Origin: an uncultured Aliiroseovarius sp. | GTDB taxonomy: Bacteria; Pseudomonadota; Alphaproteobacteria; Rhodobacterales; Rhodobacteraceae | DNA: 11,271 nucleotides | Assembly (NCBI GenBank): GCA_938023895.1 | Contig: CALJDH010000308.1 | Span: 1-11,271 of the forward strand | Reading direction: 5' to 3' | Shown: piece after piece, positions 1 to 7,209 of the stretch | Layout of the letters: each line of letters opens with the position of its first letter | How positions within the stretch are numbered: position 1 is the stretch's first letter | Position numbers and translations under genes: made by a program | Notes under the pieces: generated by a model | Seen by the model: only the letters and a program-made list of their open reading frames with translations | Databases searched by the model: none | Told to the model about the DNA's origin: nothing

Positions 1-1096
1 CACCAACCTGCCGCCAGCCGCCTATCACCAAGGCAGCCCAGAACGGCCCGGCTACATCATCTTCACCTCTGGCACCTCTGGCCAAGCACGCGCCGTGCTG
101 CACGCCCACCGCGCCATCTGGGCACGCCAGATGATGTGGGATGGGTGGTATGGGATCACCGCTAAAGACCGCGTGATGCATGCCGGTGCCTTCAATTGGA
201 CCTATACGCTGGGTACTGGACTTATGGATCCGTGGTCCGTCGGCGCGACCGCACTGATCCCAGCGGCAGGCAGCACGCCCGATGACCTGTCTGCGCTGCT
301 CAGCCGCGAGAGCGTCAGCATCTTCGCCGCTGCCCCGGGCGTGTATCGCCAAATGCTGAAAAACGACCTGCCCCCGCTTCCCAACCTACGCCACGGACTG
401 TCAGCAGGTGAGAAACTGCCCGACGTCACCCGTGCCCGTTGGGAAGATCAAACAGACACCCCCATTCACGAAGCCTTCGGCATGTCCGAATGCTCGACCT
501 TCATTTCCGGGTCGCCCTCTCGGCCCTCGCCGGACGGCGCGCTGGGCTTTGGACAGGACGGGCGGCATTTGGCGGTGCTGGACGCAGACGGCGCGCCGGT
601 TCCCTTGGACACCGCTGGCACCCTTGCCATCCACCGCAGCGACCCCGGTTTGATGTTGGAATATCTGAACGCCCCCGATGCCACCGCTGCGAAGTTTCAA
701 GGCGACTGGTTCTTGACCGGCGACAGCGTATCGATGTCCGACACCGGCGCTTTCACCTATGAAGGCCGCTCGGACGACATCATGAACGCGGGCGGATACC
801 GTGTGTCCCCGATCGAGGTCGAGGCCGTCATGGCCCAGCATCCCGGCGTCAGCGAAGCGGCTTGCGTTGAAGTTTCCGTGAAGGCGGATGCAACCGTGAT
901 CGGCTGCTTCTATATCCCTACAGACGCCCCCATTCCTGATGACGAACTCTCCAAACACGCCCATGCCCTTCTGGCCCACTACAAGTGCCCGCGGCTGTTC
1001 AAACCCATCGACAGCCTGCCACGATCCACGAATAACAAGCTTTCACGGGCAGCTTTACGCCTGTTAGTTGACGTACACGGCAAAGAAATCACCTGA
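1..1096 (+). CDS. AMP-forming acyl-CoA synthetase / ligase, 5' end cut by window edge
   Basis: The protein belongs to the ANL superfamily (AMP-binding, PF00501 type), which activates a carboxylate with ATP to an acyl-adenylate and then transfers it to CoA. The first complete codon is at 2 and the frame is open from the edge; 364 residues are visible, so roughly the first 150-170 of a usual 500-540 are missing. Visible motifs in order: the ATP loop YIIFTSGTSG (visible residues 18-27), HEAFGMSE (A5-like), FLTGDS (A7 Asp), GRSDDIMNAGGYRVSP (hinge and A8), and near the end NNKLSR, whose Lys is the expected adenylation lysine. All core motifs present are intact, so the enzyme should be active. The pattern resembles benzoate-CoA ligase and medium-chain acyl-CoA synthetases, but the substrate pocket cannot be read reliably. 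The next gene starts 54 bases downstream with its own Shine-Dalgarno, so co-transcription is possible. Confidence 0.88.
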   Translation, partial: TNLPPAAYHQGSPERPGYIIFTSGTSGQARAVLHAHRAIWARQMMWDGWYGITAKDRVMHAGAFNWTYTLGTGLMDPWSVGATALIPAAGSTPDDLSALLSRESVSIFAAAPGVYRQMLKNDLPPLPNLRHGLSAGEKLPDVTRARWEDQTDTPIHEAFGMSECSTFISGSPSRPSPDGALGFGQDGRHLAVLDADGAPVPLDTAGTLAIHRSDPGLMLEYLNAPDATAAKFQGDWFLTGDSVSMSDTGAFTYEGRSDDIMNAGGYRVSPIEVEAVMAQHPGVSEAACVEVSVKADATVIGCFYIPTDAPIPDDELSKHAHALLAHYKCPRLFKPIDSLPRSTNNKLSRAALRLLVDVHGKEIT

Positions 1097-1150
1097 CCTC
1101 TTCCCAAACCTATCAATCCCAGATAGAGCTAACCTCCATAGGAGTATCAT

Positions 1151-1819
1151 ATGATCCGTCTGGACATTTTCTCTGATCCGATTTGCCCCTGGTGCTACAT
1201 CGGAAAAGCGAGATTAGATTTTGCATTGGAATCCCGCCCTGATCACCCGTTTCAGGTGCAGTGGCATCCGTTCCAGCTGAACCCTGAAATGCCGCCCGAA
1301 GGCATGGATCGCCGTACCTATTTGGAAACCAAATTTGGCGGCCAGCAGAAGGCCGTGAAGGCCTATATGCCGGTGATCGAAGAAGCCGCCGCATCGGGAG
1401 TCGAGATCAATCTGGAAGCCATCAAGCGCACACCCAACACCATGAACGCCCATCGCGTGATCCATTGGGCGGGGCTTGAAGGGAAACAGAACGCGGTAGT
1501 CGACCGCCTGTTCCGCGCCTATTTCATCGAAGGCCGCGATCTTGGCGAAAATGACGTGCTGTGCGATGTCGCCGCCAGCGCTGGTATGGATGGCGAAATG
1601 GTTGCCCGTCTGCTGGCCTCGTCCGCCGATGCCAGCGACCTTCTGGCCCGCGACATGGATGCGCGCCAGAAAGGGGTGAACTCGGTCCCGACCTTCCTGA
1701 TCGCGAACCAACACGTAGTGCCCGGAGCGCAACCGATCAAACTGTGGCAGCAGGTCATTGACGACATCATGGCGCAACTGGATTCTGCCGATGTTCAAAG
1801 CGGGACGCCCATTCAGTGA
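1151..1819 (+). CDS. DsbA-family thiol oxidoreductase, FrnE-like, cytosolic
   Basis: This is a 222-residue thioredoxin-fold protein of the DsbA/FrnE group. The active-site motif CPWC is at residues 12-15, directly after the first beta strand (IRLDIFSDPI). The cis-proline loop VNSVPTF places the proline at residue 180, and an all-helical insertion lies between them, as in DsbA. There is no signal peptide, so it should act in the cytoplasm as a disulfide oxidoreductase or isomerase, or as a glutathione-dependent isomerase relative (2-hydroxychromene-2-carboxylate isomerase belongs to the same fold family, but normally lacks a CxxC pair). The start ATG at 1151 is supported by a TAGGAG ribosome site at 1139-1144. 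The stop codon overlaps the proposed GTG start of the following MFS gene, indicating an operon and likely translational coupling. The physiological substrate is unknown. Confidence 0.9.
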   Translation: MIRLDIFSDPICPWCYIGKARLDFALESRPDHPFQVQWHPFQLNPEMPPEGMDRRTYLETKFGGQQKAVKAYMPVIEEAAASGVEINLEAIKRTPNTMNAHRVIHWAGLEGKQNAVVDRLFRAYFIEGRDLGENDVLCDVAASAGMDGEMVARLLASSADASDLLARDMDARQKGVNSVPTFLIANQHVVPGAQPIKLWQQVIDDIMAQLDSADVQSGTPIQ

Positions 1820-3036
1820 GGCTGATGGCCAACCCTCCGGTCGAGCCATTGCGCTTGCGGGAATATGTGTTGCTTATGGCAGCCCTGTTTTCGATGGTGG
1901 CGTTCTCGATCGATTCAATCCTGCCTGCCCTACCGGAAATTGCGTCCCTGCTGGTCCCCGAAGATGTCAACCGCGCACAGCTTCTGATCAGCTCTTTCGT
2001 GATCGGCGCGGGCGCTGGGCAGCTGATCTTCGGCCCCCTATCTGACGCGATCGGACGGCGTTGTTCATTGGCGCTGGGCATGTTGCTTTATATGCTTGCA
2101 GCCTTCGCGGCCCTATGGGCGCAATCACTCGAAGCGCTTCTGTTCTGGCGGTTTATCCAAGGTCTGGGCGCCGCTGGCCCGCGGACCTGTGGCATGGCGA
2201 TGACCCGCGACCTCTATGAAGGGCGCCAGATGGCGCGGGTCAACTCGATGGCCTTCACCTTCTTTGTCCTCGTCCCGGCTGTTGCGCCGTTGATCGGACA
2301 ATGGGTCGTGATGGGCTTTGGCTGGCGACATATGTTTACCACTTATATCCTGGTGGCCATCGCCATTCTGACCTGGTTCCTTCTGCGCCAACCCGAAACG
2401 CTGGCACCAGAGCGTCGCCGCCCATTGTCCCCCAGACCGACACTGGAAGCCTTTGCAATCGTTATGAAAAGCCGGGTTACGCTGTTGTATATGGGCGTGA
2501 TTACCTTTGCCTTTGCCCAGTTGATTGCCTTCATTAGTTCCGCCCAGCAGATCTTCGTTGACGTGCTTGGGGCAGGCACGAAATGGCCGGTCTATTTCGC
2601 GATGATCACAGTGTTTTCGGCCGCTTCCGGGCTTTTAAATGCGCGACTGGTGATGCGGATCGGAATGCGCCGCTTGGCGCAAGCGGGCTTTGCCATGCAG
2701 ACGGTCTTGGCAGGTCTAACCCTGACCTTCTGGTGCATGTACGAACCGCAAGGGCATGGCGCGCTGGTCATCTTTTGCCTCTGGGCCACCACTCTGTTCT
2801 TCCTGAACGGGCTGAGCTTCGGTAACCTGAACGCACTGGCCATCCAGCCGCTGGGACACGTTGCCGGGACCGCAAGCGCGATCATCGGCGCCCTACCAAC
2901 TGTTGCCGCGATGGCGATCGCGGCCCCCATCGGTCTGGCTTTCAACGGCACTCCCCTGCCCCTGATGACCGGAGTCACGATCTGTTCGGGCCTTGCGCTG
3001 GCGCTAATGCAGTTTGATCGCAAGAACGACCACTAA
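1816..3036 (+). CDS. MFS multidrug exporter, Bcr/CflA type
   Basis: This is a 406-residue inner-membrane protein with about twelve hydrophobic segments, of the drug:H+ antiporter (Bcr/CflA) branch of the major facilitator superfamily. MFS motif A appears as GPLSDAIGRR (residues 73-82). The block from RFIQGLGAAGPR to RDLYEGRQMARV (112-142) is the characteristic Bcr/CflA TM4 and loop signature with the membrane Arg. Length fits the family (about 400). The GTG at 1816 overlaps the previous stop by four bases. An ATG nine bases later (1825) in the same frame is preceded by GAGG (1818-1821), rather close, and could equally be the true start; three residues are at stake. Bcr relatives export drugs, sulfonamides, dipeptides or cysteine-type thiols; which substrate applies here cannot be told, although the coupled thiol oxidoreductase is suggestive. 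A terminator follows seven bases after the stop. Confidence 0.9.
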   Translation: MRLMANPPVEPLRLREYVLLMAALFSMVAFSIDSILPALPEIASLLVPEDVNRAQLLISSFVIGAGAGQLIFGPLSDAIGRRCSLALGMLLYMLAAFAALWAQSLEALLFWRFIQGLGAAGPRTCGMAMTRDLYEGRQMARVNSMAFTFFVLVPAVAPLIGQWVVMGFGWRHMFTTYILVAIAILTWFLLRQPETLAPERRRPLSPRPTLEAFAIVMKSRVTLLYMGVITFAFAQLIAFISSAQQIFVDVLGAGTKWPVYFAMITVFSAASGLLNARLVMRIGMRRLAQAGFAMQTVLAGLTLTFWCMYEPQGHGALVIFCLWATTLFFLNGLSFGNLNALAIQPLGHVAGTASAIIGALPTVAAMAIAAPIGLAFNGTPLPLMTGVTICSGLALALMQFDRKNDH

Positions 3037-3042
3037 AACTAA

Positions 3043-3077
3043 AAAAGCCGCCCGAGCCATCTGGCGGGGCGGCTTTT
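3043..3077. terminator. Bidirectional intrinsic terminator between the MFS gene and betB
   Basis: AAAAGCCGCCC (3043-3053) pairs perfectly with GGGCGGCTTTT (3067-3077). The loop can extend the stem by GCC (3056-3058) with GGC (3063-3065) around ATCT. Read rightwards the hairpin ends in a T-run of four. Read leftwards it ends in six T, starting 19 bases after the betB stop. Both converging genes can therefore use it. Confidence 0.85.
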
Positions 3078-3096
3078 CTAATTTGATAGCAGCAGC

Positions 3097-4551
3097 TTAG
3101 AACGGCGCTTCCAGATCGCTGAGACGGACATAAACCGTCTTCAACTCGGAATAATGCTCAATAGCCGCTTTCGAGTTCTCGCGCCCCACACCCGAAGCTT
3201 TCGAGCCACCGAACGGCGCCTCGACCGGTGCGTCGTTATACGTGTTGATATAGCAAGTTCCGGCCTCGAACCCGGCAACCACGCGGTGGGCGCGGGTCAG
3301 GTCATTGGTGAAGACGCCAGCGGCCAAGCCGAACTCGGTGTCATTGGCGCGGGCCATGACCTCGGCCTCGTCGTCGAAATCCAGAACCGACATGACGGGT
3401 CCAAAGATCTCTTCGCGGGCGATGGTCATATCATCGGTCACATCAGCAAAGACAGTGGGCTGCACATAGAAGCCGTCACCGTCGATCCGGGCACCGCCAT
3501 AGGCCAGACGCGCGCCCTCTTCCTTGCCCTTTTCGATAAAGTTCATGACGATGTTCAACTGCCCTTCGCTGACCATCGGCCCGAACGAGGTTTCGGGATC
3601 CAGCGGGTCACCGATCACAGCGCCGTCCAGTCGCTCGGCCAGACGTTTCAGGAAGGCCTCTTTGATGCCTTTCTGCACAAACACGCGCGTACCGTTCGAG
3701 CAAACCTGGCCCGACGAATAAAAGTTGCCCAGAATTGCGCCCGACACGGCGTTGTCCACGTTGGCGTCGTCAAAGACGATCATGGGCGACTTGCCACCCA
3801 ATTCCATCGTGACATGTTTCAAACCGGCGGCGGCAGCAGCGTAAACTTTGCGCCCCGTCGGCACCGATCCGGTCAGCGAAACCTTTGCCACACGATCGTC
3901 GGTTACAAGCGCAGCACCCACATCGCCATAGCCCTGAATGACGTTGAAAATACCCGCAGGCGCGCCTGCTTCGATCATGATCTCGGCCACTTTCAGGGCC
4001 GACAGCGGCGTGGTTTCGGATGGTTTGAAAATCGAGGTATTGCCGCAAGCCAGCGCGGGCGCGGCTTTCCAGCAGGCGATCTGGGTCGGATAGTTCCACG
4101 CGCCAATGCCCACACAAACGCCAAGCGCTTCGCGGCGCGTATAGACGAAATCTCCGTCCGGCATTTGGATGTGCTCGCCGGTCAGCGACCCAGCCAGACC
4201 GCCAAAATATTCCAGCGCATCCGCGCCCGAGGTAGCGTCCGCAACGCTGGTTTCCTGATAAGGCTTGCCGGTGTCCAGCGTTTCCAGAACCGACAAATCG
4301 TGGTTGCGTTCGCGCATGATGTCAGCGGCGCGGCGCAGGATACGGCCCCGCTCGGTTCCGGTCATTGCGGACCAGTCCTTCTGGGCGGCGAGTGACGAGG
4401 TGATCGCCTGTTCGATGATAGCCGGCGTCGCGGAATGCAGTTTTGCGATGACTTCGCCGGTGGCGGGGAAGATCACATCGATCTCAGCCCCTGCAGTGTC
4501 TTCTACATAGGCGCCGTTGATGAAATGGCTGGCTTGAGGTTGTGCGCGCAT
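3097..4551 (-). CDS. betB: Betaine aldehyde dehydrogenase
   Basis: This is an NAD(P)+-dependent aldehyde dehydrogenase of 484 residues (E. coli BetB is about 490). It oxidises betaine aldehyde to glycine betaine, the second step from choline. Catalytic elements are all present: the GIGAWNYP oxyanion Asn153, the cofactor-binding Lys176 in IFKPSE, the general base Glu250 in MELGGKSP, the nucleophile Cys284 in [14 protein letters not shown], and the EEIFGP motif (380-385). The [12 protein letters not shown] context and the overall N-terminal style ([12 protein letters not shown]) are typical for BetB rather than a generic ALDH. The ATG at 4551 is preceded by GGAAAGGTG (4556-4564) at four bases. 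The betA, betI, betC or transporter genes often found next to betB are absent here. The 169-base gap to rlmE upstream shows no convincing terminator and only a weak 5-bp hairpin (arms 4571-4575 and 4584-4588) in the leader, so its promoter is not resolved. Confidence 0.93.
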   Translation of the reverse strand: MRAQPQASHFINGAYVEDTAGAEIDVIFPATGEVIAKLHSATPAIIEQAITSSLAAQKDWSAMTGTERGRILRRAADIMRERNHDLSVLETLDTGKPYQETSVADATSGADALEYFGGLAGSLTGEHIQMPDGDFVYTRREALGVCVGIGAWNYPTQIACWKAAPALACGNTSIFKPSETTPLSALKVAEIMIEAGAPAGIFNVIQGYGDVGAALVTDDRVAKVSLTGSVPTGRKVYAAAAAGLKHVTMELGGKSPMIVFDDANVDNAVSGAILGNFYSSGQVCSNGTRVFVQKGIKEAFLKRLAERLDGAVIGDPLDPETSFGPMVSEGQLNIVMNFIEKGKEEGARLAYGGARIDGDGFYVQPTVFADVTDDMTIAREEIFGPVMSVLDFDDEAEVMARANDTEFGLAAGVFTNDLTRAHRVVAGFEAGTCYINTYNDAPVEAPFGGSKASGVGRENSKAAIEHYSELKTVYVRLSDLEAPF

Positions 4552-4720
4552 GTTGCACCTTTCCAGTTTTTCCCGACACTTTGGCGGGACGTCAGTTCAG
4601 TTTGGTCCGGTTGTGTCAGATGTAACGTCCGGCTGCTATTCAAAAGGCGACAGACTCTAGTCAGAGCGCGCCGTTGACGTGACGCACACTTTTCGCCCAC
4701 CCCTGTAAACTTGGGACAGA

Positions 4721-5482
4721 TCAGCCCTTAAAGCCCATCGCGACAACAAATTTTTCCGAGCTGTCCGAGCGGCTAGATGGCGGTTTGACGTTCATCACCT
4801 TGTTGAATTTTGACTTCAACAGCTTCTGTAGCTCACCTTCGGCCCCGCCTGCCAAAACTTTGGCAACGAAGGTGCCGCCTTCGTCCAGCACATCGAACGC
4901 GAAATAGGCCGCGGCCTCGCACAGCGAGATGATGCGCAGGTGGTCGGTCTGCTTGTGACCCGAGCTGGCAGCCGCCATGTCGGACATGACCACATCCGCT
5001 TTGCCGCCCAGCCAGTCGCGCACAACTTGATCCGCGTCGTCTTCCATGAAGTCGAGTTGCTCGAACCGGGCACCGGCCAACGGTTCGACCTCTTGCAGGT
5101 CCACGCCCAGATAGGTGCCGACGCGCTTGCCGGATTTCTCGCCCAGAGCATTGATGCGCGGCACGGCGACTTGCGCCCAGCCACCCGGTGCACAGCCAAG
5201 ATCCACGACGCGCGCGCCGTTTACAAGGAACCGATATTTATCGTCCAATTCCATAATTTTATAGGCCGCGCGACCACGAAAGCCCTCGGCCTGCGCACGC
5301 TGCACATAAGGATCATTGAGTTGACGCTGCAACCAACGTGTCGACGAACTGCGCCTACCGCGTGCGGTTTTCACCTTCACTGTCAGGTCACGCTGACCCC
5401 GGCCCGAGCTTTTGCGCGTGCGCTTCGAATACTTGTTGCCGCCCCCTTGGGAGCCGCTGGAGTTACCACCGTCTTGAGACAT
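4721..5482 (-). CDS. rlmE: 23S rRNA (uridine2552-2'-O)-methyltransferase RlmE/FtsJ
   Basis: RlmE methylates the 2'-OH of U2552 in the peptidyl-transferase A-loop during late 50S assembly, using S-adenosylmethionine. The Rossmann SAM site is [11 protein letters not shown] (residues 92-102). The K-D-K-E catalytic tetrad of FtsJ enzymes can be placed at K75 (AAYK), D168 (MSDMA), K208 (FVAKV) and E243 (SSEKFVV). The D-K and K-E spacings (40 and 35) equal those of the E. coli enzyme. At 253 residues it is longer than E. coli RlmE (209) because of a basic Gly/Ser/Lys/Arg-rich N-terminal extension of about 40 residues, probably an rRNA-contacting tail. The ATG shares its A with the TGA of the upstream Ppx/GppA gene (TGATG), and no close Shine-Dalgarno is visible, so translation is probably by coupling. 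No strong intrinsic terminator was seen after its stop. Confidence 0.95.
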   Translation of the reverse strand: MSQDGGNSSGSQGGGNKYSKRTRKSSGRGQRDLTVKVKTARGRRSSSTRWLQRQLNDPYVQRAQAEGFRGRAAYKIMELDDKYRFLVNGARVVDLGCAPGGWAQVAVPRINALGEKSGKRVGTYLGVDLQEVEPLAGARFEQLDFMEDDADQVVRDWLGGKADVVMSDMAAASSGHKQTDHLRIISLCEAAAYFAFDVLDEGGTFVAKVLAGGAEGELQKLLKSKFNKVMNVKPPSSRSDSSEKFVVAMGFKG

Positions 5483-6594
5483 CAGAAAGGTCCGCCTTCC
5501 AACACGCCGTCCGAGGACATTTGAGAATAAAGGATGCCTTCTCTAAGGCCACGATCCGCAACTGACAAGCGATCTGTCGGCCAGACGCGCAGCAGCGCTT
5601 GCAAAATTGCAGATCCAGACATGATCAGCGATTGCCGATCCCGCCCAATATGAGAATTTATACGCCGGCCCTTGGGACCCATCGCCAGATAACCCTGGAT
5701 CACGCGCTCGATTTGCTCGGACGTCATGCGCAACCCGTCTACGCGGGTTCGGTCATAGCGGCGCAGCCCCAAATGGGTCGCCGCGACGGTCGTAACCGTG
5801 CCAGAGGTGCCGATGATCTGGAATCCTTCGCGGGGTGGTTCATGATAGAACGGACTGAAATCTGCCAACTGCTCTTCGAAATGAACGGACATCAGGGCAT
5901 AGCGACCCGCGTCGTCCTCCACATCATCAAACATCTCGCGCAGCGTCGCTACACCCAGTGGGACAGAGATCCAGTCCACCACGCTGGCGGCCGGGAAATC
6001 GCCCACGCCACCGGAAAAACCGCGCCCCATCCGCATGATGGATTGCGCGCGATCCAGCGGCGGGACTTTAGACAAGTCGATCCAGACAAGCTCGGTCGAA
6101 CCGCCGCCGATATCCACCACTAAAAGCTGCTCGGTCTTGGTCGACACCAAAGGCGCACAAGAGACCACGGCCAAACGTGCTTCTTCTTCAGGTTTGATGA
6201 TTTCCAGATCCAACCCGGTTTCGCGCCGGATATTCGCCATGAAATTCTTGCCATTGGTTGCGCGGCGGCACGCCTCAGTCGCGACAAGACGCATCCGTTT
6301 CACATCATGCTTGATCAGCTTTTTGCGACAAATACGCAGCGCCTGAATGGTGCGCGACATAGACGAACGGCTAAGCCGACCAGAGGCTTCAAGCCCACGG
6401 CCCAATTGCACGGATTTCGAGAAGCTGTCCACGACGTGAAACTGACTGCCCTTGGGTTGGGCAATCAGCATACGACAACTGTTTGTGCCGAGGTCCAGAG
6501 CCGCGTACAGGCTGGCCGGATCCACGGGAGATGGCGCGGGGGTTTCGACCGCTTTCGGGAACGCGCCCGCACCTTTGGGACGCTTGGGCGCCAT
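5482..6594 (-). CDS. Ppx/GppA family phosphatase (exopolyphosphatase or pppGpp phosphatase)
   Basis: This 370-residue member of the ASKHA-fold Ppx/GppA family hydrolyses terminal phosphates of polyphosphate or converts pppGpp to ppGpp. Visible motifs: the phosphate-1 loop [15 protein letters not shown] (residues 31-45), the catalytic Glu region PEEEARL (135-141), the phosphate-2 loop [12 protein letters not shown] (159-170), and [12 protein letters not shown] (261-272). It lacks the C-terminal HD-like domain that brings E. coli Ppx and GppA to about 500 residues; a single catalytic unit of this size is common in Alphaproteobacteria. Sequence alone does not decide between polyphosphate and pppGpp as substrate. 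The ATG at 6594 has a good ribosome site, GGAGGGC at 6602-6608. The basic, proline-rich first 25 residues look disordered. The gene overlaps rlmE by one base, forming a two-gene operon driven from the divergent region to its right. Confidence 0.9.
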   Translation of the reverse strand: MAPKRPKGAGAFPKAVETPAPSPVDPASLYAALDLGTNSCRMLIAQPKGSQFHVVDSFSKSVQLGRGLEASGRLSRSSMSRTIQALRICRKKLIKHDVKRMRLVATEACRRATNGKNFMANIRRETGLDLEIIKPEEEARLAVVSCAPLVSTKTEQLLVVDIGGGSTELVWIDLSKVPPLDRAQSIMRMGRGFSGGVGDFPAASVVDWISVPLGVATLREMFDDVEDDAGRYALMSVHFEEQLADFSPFYHEPPREGFQIIGTSGTVTTVAATHLGLRRYDRTRVDGLRMTSEQIERVIQGYLAMGPKGRRINSHIGRDRQSLIMSGSAILQALLRVWPTDRLSVADRGLREGILYSQMSSDGVLEGGPF

Positions 6595-6886
6595 AGCTCA
6601 CGCCCTCCATTTTCAAGTTACCTTCAAGATAGGGTGCATGGCCGGTGCTGGCAATCCCTGCAGACGGCAAATGTAACACTCTCGTGTCATAATCAACATG
6701 AATGGTTTTCACGGCGCATGGCATGGCCTGTGCCGGTCGTTTTGCGTATTCCTTTGGCGCGGATCGTATGAACGCCCCCCCGCGAAGCCTGTTAAGTCGC
6801 TGTTGAAACGCGGCGTGTCGAAAATCGACACAAGGTCACGGGCAAGCGCGACTACGAATAGAAGACGAAGAAAAGGGAGAATCGCA
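6595..6886. promoter_or_regulatory. Divergent control region between the Ppx/GppA gene and the one-carbon cassette
   Basis: These 292 non-coding bases must hold the leftward promoter for the Ppx/GppA-rlmE pair and the rightward promoter for the cassette. Seen directly: the leftward ribosome site at 6602-6608; an imperfect palindrome TAACAC-TCTC-GTGTCA at 6674-6689 (five of six positions per arm pair); a perfect dyad at 6815-6831; and the rightward ribosome site AGGGAG at 6874-6879. TTGAAA at 6803-6808 could be a -35 element, but no good -10 follows at proper spacing. I searched by eye for the cobalamin-riboswitch B12 box (GCCACTG-like) and for SAM-II and SAH riboswitch cores and saw none. An in-frame ATG at 6698 would extend the small gene by 63 residues, but it has no ribosome site and gives an Arg-rich unstructured peptide. 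Confidence 0.6.
6815..6831. promoter_or_regulatory. Perfect 17-bp inverted repeat, candidate operator or leader hairpin
   Basis: GTGTCGA (6815-6821) and TCGACAC (6825-6831) are exact reverse complements separated by AAA. The dyad centre lies 64 bases before the ATG of the small cassette gene. As DNA it has the size of a dimeric-regulator operator; as RNA it could form a six- or seven-pair hairpin in the leader. There is no following T-run, so it is not a terminator. It does not match the MetR box (TGAA-N5-TTCA) I know. The regulator is unknown. Confidence 0.5.
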
Positions 6887-7183
6887 ATGCCAGACGTCAC
6901 CATCGTTTACTGGAGGGACATCCCCGCCCAGGTGATCGTGGGCAAAGGGCGCCGTGGGACGAAAGCCCCCCTGCCCGAGCGGTTCGAACAGGCCATTGAC
7001 CGGGCTGCCATGAAGGTGAACGCGAAAGACAGCGATGCCTATCTGGCTGAGTGGCGCAAGGCTGACCCTTTTTCTGTCGAAGGTGACCCGCAAGAAATCG
7101 CCGCGGCCGAGGCCGCACGGATCGATGCGGAATATGACAAAGAGCGCCTTGTCGCTCTGATTGGCAACGACGGATGGGCTTGA
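6887..7183 (+). CDS. 98-residue conserved small protein of the 'virulence factor' annotation family, linked to MetF
   Basis: I associate this with a family of about 100 residues annotated only as 'virulence factor' (a Pfam label, PF13769 as I recall) and with no established biochemical role. The protein opens with a beta-strand-like MPDVTIVYWRDIPAQVIVGKGRRG, then a charged helical stretch with LPERFEQAIDRAAMKV, and ends in a long acidic helix (EIAAAEAARIDAEYDKERLVALI). It has no cysteines, signal peptide or membrane segment, so it should be a soluble cytoplasmic protein. The ATG at 6887 has AGGGAG seven bases upstream. The gene ends 26 bases before the MetF-like gene. This position, first in a compact cassette with two folate enzymes, argues for a role in methyl-group metabolism, perhaps as a subunit or chaperone of the reductase, rather than virulence. 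That function is inference only. Confidence 0.8.
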   Translation: MPDVTIVYWRDIPAQVIVGKGRRGTKAPLPERFEQAIDRAAMKVNAKDSDAYLAEWRKADPFSVEGDPQEIAAAEAARIDAEYDKERLVALIGNDGWA

Positions 7184-7197
7184 TCCCACCCTCTATC

Positions 7198-7204
7198 AAG
7201 GAGG
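7198..7204 (+). promoter_or_regulatory. Ribosome binding site that fixes the MetF-like start
   Basis: AAGGAGG lies five bases before the ATG at 7210 and is nearly a perfect anti-16S match. It favours 7210 over an in-frame ATG at 7174, which sits inside the end of the preceding gene and would add 12 residues without a ribosome site. Confidence 0.85.
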
Positions 7205-7209
7205 CAGCC

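Noticed and set aside
3154..4395. A 413-codon open frame on the + strand opposite betB
   Set aside because: It is fully antisense to a clear aldehyde dehydrogenase, shows no protein family pattern and is the usual shadow of high-GC codon use.
4571..4588. TCCCG/CGGGA hairpin between rlmE and betB as a terminator
   Set aside because: The stem has only five pairs and no T-run follows in the direction of rlmE transcription.
6698..6886. Upstream in-frame ATG that would extend the 98-residue protein by 63 residues
   Set aside because: No ribosome site precedes 6698, the extra peptide is Arg-rich and low quality, and AGGGAG marks the ATG at 6887.
6690..6886. Cobalamin, SAM or SAH riboswitch before the one-carbon cassette
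   Set aside because: No B12 box, SAM-II core or SAH-riboswitch core could be found by eye; the AAAGGGAG segment is simply the ribosome site.
7174..7209. Earlier in-frame ATG for the MetF-like protein
   Set aside because: It overlaps the end of the preceding gene and lacks a ribosome site, whereas AAGGAGG sits five bases before 7210.
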